Part shown: positions 61,219 through 64,000 of the stretch, piece after piece
Numbering within the stretch: position 1 is the stretch's first letter
Layout: each line of letters starts with the position of its first letter
Source: Maritalea porphyrae
GTDB lineage: Bacteria; Pseudomonadota; Alphaproteobacteria; Rhizobiales; Devosiaceae
DNA: 64,000 bases
Assembly (NCBI RefSeq): GCF_030159895.1
Contig: NZ_BSNI01000002.1
Coordinates: 1,452,306-1,516,305 of the forward strand
Direction of reading: 5' to 3'
Position numbers and translations under genes: made by a program
Notes under the pieces: model-generated
Seen by the model: the letters and a program-made list of their open reading frames with translations, nothing else
Told to the model about the DNA's origin: nothing
The model's database searches: none

Positions 61219-63291
61219 CTATTTTGTAGTTTCCAATGCGAAAACATAGGCCATCGCGACTTCTTTAATTCGCTCAAACCGCCCGGACATACCCGCATGT
61301 CCCGCACCCATATGGGTCTTAAGGATCAGTGGGTTATCGTCCGTTTTTGTCACTCTCAGTTTCGCAACCCACTTTGCTGGTTCCCAATAGGTCACGCGCG
61401 GATCGGTTAAACCAGCCATAACAAATGTCGCCGGATAGTTTTGTGCGGACACGTTGTCATAAGGCGAATAAGCTGCGATGCGCTCGTAATCCTCTTTTGA
61501 TTCAATAGGATTTCCCCATTCCGGCCATTCAGGTGGGGTGAGGGGCAGCGTGTCATCCAGCATCGTATTCAACACGTCGACAAATGGCACCAAAGCGATA
61601 ATCGAACCAAATAGTTCTGGCGCTTTGTTGGCGATGGCGCCCATCAGCATACCACCGGCGGATCCACCCATGGCCGCGATTTTGCCTTTTGCCGTATATC
61701 CCTTTTCAATTAGCATATTGGCCGAAGCGATAAAATCATCGAACGTGTTTGTTTTGTGCTTGTGCTTGCCATTGGTGTACCAAGCATAGCCTTTTTCCAT
61801 GCCACCTCGAACGTGGGCAATTGCATAGACAACGCCACGGTCAACAAGCGACAGATTATTCTCAGAAAATCCTGCAGGCATCGACATCCCGTAAGATCCG
61901 TACCCGTACAACAGCAGAGGCGCAGTGCCGTCCAATTCCAGGTCCGCCAAATGCAAGATTGTAACCGGCACTTGCTCGCCGTCTGACGCTGTGGCGAACA
62001 GACGTCGTGTGACGTACTTCTTTGGGTCGTGACCAGATGGGATTTCTTGAGTTTTGCGCAGCACACGCTCTTTGGTTTTTAAGTCATAGTCAAAAACCTG
62101 AGACGGCGTGGTCGGCGATGAGTAGTAATAGCGGATCTCACTTGAGTCATACTCATAGCCACCTGCCACGGACAGAGTGTACGCCTCTTCGTCAAAGCTA
62201 ATCGCTTCTTCTTCGCCATTTTCCAGATTGCGCACAATGATACGCGGCAGTCCTTCAAACTGCTCCTTGCGAACCAAAAAGCCATCTTTCAAGAAATAGC
62301 CTTGAAGCAAAACCCCTGGCCGGTGCTCAATTAAGTCAGTCCAGTTTTCAGCGCTTGGCGAAGTGAGGGGCGCGGTGACCATTTTAAAGTCGATGGCATT
62401 GTCAGCGTTGGTGACAATGTAAAGCGTATCACCATCATCTTCGACACCATATTCGCGACCGGTAACACGCTCGGCAACAAGAACGGGTTCGCTGTCCGCT
62501 TTGTCCGCGGGGATGTAGCGAATTTCGCTCGTAATGTGGTCGTTCGCATCAATCAAAATCAGATTGCTGGAGCTGGTTTTGTTCAGGCTAAGGAAGAAGC
62601 CGGGGTTCTTTTCTTCATAAACGAGGCGGTCTTTGGAAGCATCGTCACCGAGTTTATGTTGGAAAACTTTGTGTGGACGATGGTTCTCGTCCTGGACAAT
62701 GTAGAAGAAGCTTTGACTGTCGGCGGCCCAAACGGTGCCGCCCGACGTGTTGATAATCTGATCTTCTAGTTCTTTGCCTGTTTCTAAATCCCGCACAAAA
62801 ATCGTGAAGTATTCAGAACCCTTACGGTCACAAGACCATGCCAGATATTTGTGGTTTGGAGAATGCGAAGCGCCGCCCGAGCGGAAATAGCCGTCGCCCG
62901 CTTCAACGTTCTGATCAAGCAGTACAGTTTCATTTCCGCCGTCGCGATCTGTGCGACAAAGCTGGCTATATTGTTGCCCCTCTAACGTGCGGCTGAAATA
63001 TGCATATGGCCCGTGTTTAAAGGGAACGGAGGTATCGTCCTCTTTGATGCGGCCACGGATTTCCTTGTAAATCGTGTCTTTGAGCTCTTCATGCGCATCC
63101 ATGAATTGGTCAAAGTAGGCGTTCTCCGCTTCTAGGTAGTCTCGAATATCTTGTCGCAAAACCGAAGGGTCATGCATGACCTTTTGCCAGTTTTCGTCGC
63201 GCAACCAGTGGTAAACATCGTTACGCTTATATCCATGGTTTTCGCTGAAATGTGGCCGAGTTTCTGCAATTGGCGGATTGATGTGACCCAT
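61219..63291 (-). CDS. ptrB: Oligopeptidase B (S9A family)
   Basis: 690 residues. A seven-bladed propeller spans about 75-410 and an alpha/beta-hydrolase catalytic domain about 425-690. Ser544 in GGSAGG is the nucleophile, the Asp lies in GLTDPRVTYWEPAKW, and the His in HMGAGHAG. HVRGGMEKGYAWYTNGK is a strong PtrB marker. Cleaves short peptides after Arg or Lys in the cytoplasm. AAGGAAAACAA lies before the ATG. It diverges from the GNAT gene. Confidence 0.95.
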   Translation of the reverse strand: MGHINPPIAETRPHFSENHGYKRNDVYHWLRDENWQKVMHDPSVLRQDIRDYLEAENAYFDQFMDAHEELKDTIYKEIRGRIKEDDTSVPFKHGPYAYFSRTLEGQQYSQLCRTDRDGGNETVLLDQNVEAGDGYFRSGGASHSPNHKYLAWSCDRKGSEYFTIFVRDLETGKELEDQIINTSGGTVWAADSQSFFYIVQDENHRPHKVFQHKLGDDASKDRLVYEEKNPGFFLSLNKTSSSNLILIDANDHITSEIRYIPADKADSEPVLVAERVTGREYGVEDDGDTLYIVTNADNAIDFKMVTAPLTSPSAENWTDLIEHRPGVLLQGYFLKDGFLVRKEQFEGLPRIIVRNLENGEEEAISFDEEAYTLSVAGGYEYDSSEIRYYYSSPTTPSQVFDYDLKTKERVLRKTQEIPSGHDPKKYVTRRLFATASDGEQVPVTILHLADLELDGTAPLLLYGYGSYGMSMPAGFSENNLSLVDRGVVYAIAHVRGGMEKGYAWYTNGKHKHKTNTFDDFIASANMLIEKGYTAKGKIAAMGGSAGGMLMGAIANKAPELFGSIIALVPFVDVLNTMLDDTLPLTPPEWPEWGNPIESKEDYERIAAYSPYDNVSAQNYPATFVMAGLTDPRVTYWEPAKWVAKLRVTKTDDNPLILKTHMGAGHAGMSGRFERIKEVAMAYVFALETTK

Positions 63292-63490
63292 TTGTTTTCC
63301 TTCATCAACTGGCGCGATACATTCGAGAACGCTGTTCGCAATGCTTCAGTTTTTACGATATTTCAGATCGCAACGTGTCGACCTGCGCCGTCACATATGG
63401 TTCTGATTGGACGATTTTTAAGGATTCGCCGCGAAAAGACACACTAACTATTGTGTGAAAGATGGCAACCATTCGGTTCAGGGATTGATG

Positions 63491-64000
63491 ATGAATACGT
63501 CGCCGCACCCAAATGAGATATCGCTTCGCGTTGCGAACAAAGCTGATGAGCGTCAGGTCACAAATATCTGTCTTCAAACCGCAGATAGCGGGAAAGACGC
63601 TTCTAGCCTTTATTCAATTCCCGATTTGCCAGCAATAATCTGGGCAACGCCATATCTGCATTTTGATCCCAGTTTTTGCTTTGTGATCGAAAAAGACACC
63701 AAATTATTGGGCTACATCGTTTCCGCCCCGAACACTGAAGTATTCAAGCGCTGGCAAAATGACAATTGGTGGCCGTTGGTCGCGCAGCGATTACAGGGCA
63801 TTGTTCCCAAGACGAAGCATGATCGGCTTGGGTGGGAAGCCATCGCCAATGAAAAACAGGCAGCACCCAAGTTCGCCGAACTCTACCCGGCCCACTTGCA
63901 CATCAATCTACTTCCAGAAGCACAGGGAACGGGTTTTGGGCGTAAATTGATTGAAGCGGTGTGCGAAAAACTCCAGTCATCGCGCGTTAGCGGAGTTCAT
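63491..64000 (+). CDS. GNAT-family N-acetyltransferase, truncated by the window end
   Basis: 170 codons are present with no stop. A first GNAT strand (EISLRVANKADERQVTNICL) is followed by FVIEKDTKLLGYIVSAP. The acetyl-CoA binding part is HLHINLLPEAQGTGFGRKLI, with the Q/RxxGxG/A signature near 150-158. The closest type I know is the O-GlcNAcase-associated or stand-alone acetyltransferases with the HLHI-x-x-LPE-x-QG pattern. The substrate is unknown. ATG 63491 and ATG 63488 are both possible. Confidence 0.85.
   Translation, partial: MNTSPHPNEISLRVANKADERQVTNICLQTADSGKDASSLYSIPDLPAIIWATPYLHFDPSFCFVIEKDTKLLGYIVSAPNTEVFKRWQNDNWWPLVAQRLQGIVPKTKHDRLGWEAIANEKQAAPKFAELYPAHLHINLLPEAQGTGFGRKLIEAVCEKLQSSRVSGVH

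Noticed and set aside
1-64000. CRISPR arrays, insertion sequences, rRNA genes, integrases
   Set aside because: None was seen on either strand; there are no transposase-like reading frames or regular spacer-repeat patterns.

Overview
The window is a stretch of chromosome from an alphaproteobacterium, probably of the order Hyphomicrobiales (Rhizobiales). This is inferred from gene content: a Sua5-type C-terminus, a UPF/DUF853 ATPase, a TIGR03808-like Tat protein, a Rhizobium etli-type asparaginase, DUF1499, DUF2867, TamAB, IlvD/Edd sugar-acid dehydratase and UgpC-type sugar ABC transporters. By eye the base composition is moderate, roughly half G+C. Gene density is high. Three convergent pairs overlap by exactly 4 bases at their stop codons.

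Layout. 1-7134: end of a threonylcarbamoyl-AMP synthase, a CbpA-like DnaJ, an Lrp/AsnC regulator divergent from a class II glutamine amidotransferase / class V aminotransferase pair, pdxH, two DUF proteins and a metallo-beta-lactamase-fold hydrolase. 7509-7583: tRNA-Gln(TTG). 7635-13774: tamA-tamB outer-membrane assembly genes. 13978-15095: a Xre/ParS-RES toxin-antitoxin pair. 15239-26244: an extracellular polysaccharide (capsule) locus with two glycosyltransferases, a sulfotransferase, Wzy-like polymerase, Wzx-like flippase, Wzc-like tyrosine autokinase and a phosphoglycosyl transferase. Inside it sit two genes that look like the head-spike base and head-spike fibre of gene transfer agents and phages. 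26255-33286: a YigZ-like protein, an EnvZ/OmpR-type two-component system and a divergent GtsABCD-like glucose/mannose ABC transporter. 33355-40601: glutathionyl-hydroquinone reductase, DoxX, LysR, a MacB/DevCA-like ABC exporter with HlyD adaptor and a YaiI-like protein.

40598-54647 is a galactoside catabolic locus. An IclR regulator and a UgpC-type ATPase lie on the minus strand. Divergent from them is a ten-gene operon: binding protein, two permeases, GH36 alpha-galactosidase, IlvD/Edd dehydratase, SDR galactose dehydrogenase, KDGal kinase, KDPGal aldolase, lactonase and GH42 beta-galactosidase. Together these predict import of alpha- and beta-galactosides, intracellular cleavage, and galactose oxidation by the De Ley-Doudoroff route to pyruvate and glyceraldehyde 3-phosphate. 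54713-64000: asparaginase, a Tat-exported beta-helix protein, YbjQ, a HerA-like ATPase followed by a degenerate SLOG/LOG-like Rossmann protein, an atypical receiver protein, Fe/Mn superoxide dismutase, oligopeptidase B and a truncated GNAT acetyltransferase.

The most unusual feature is the spike pair at 20302-21539 embedded among capsule genes. In Rhodobacter capsulatus such spikes let gene transfer agent particles bind the recipient capsule, so this may be a linked receptor-plus-ligand cassette. Other notable signals are four GTAACA repeats at 10/20/10-base spacing upstream of the response regulator, tandem 16-mers at the galactoside promoter, and the HerA/SLOG-like pair.
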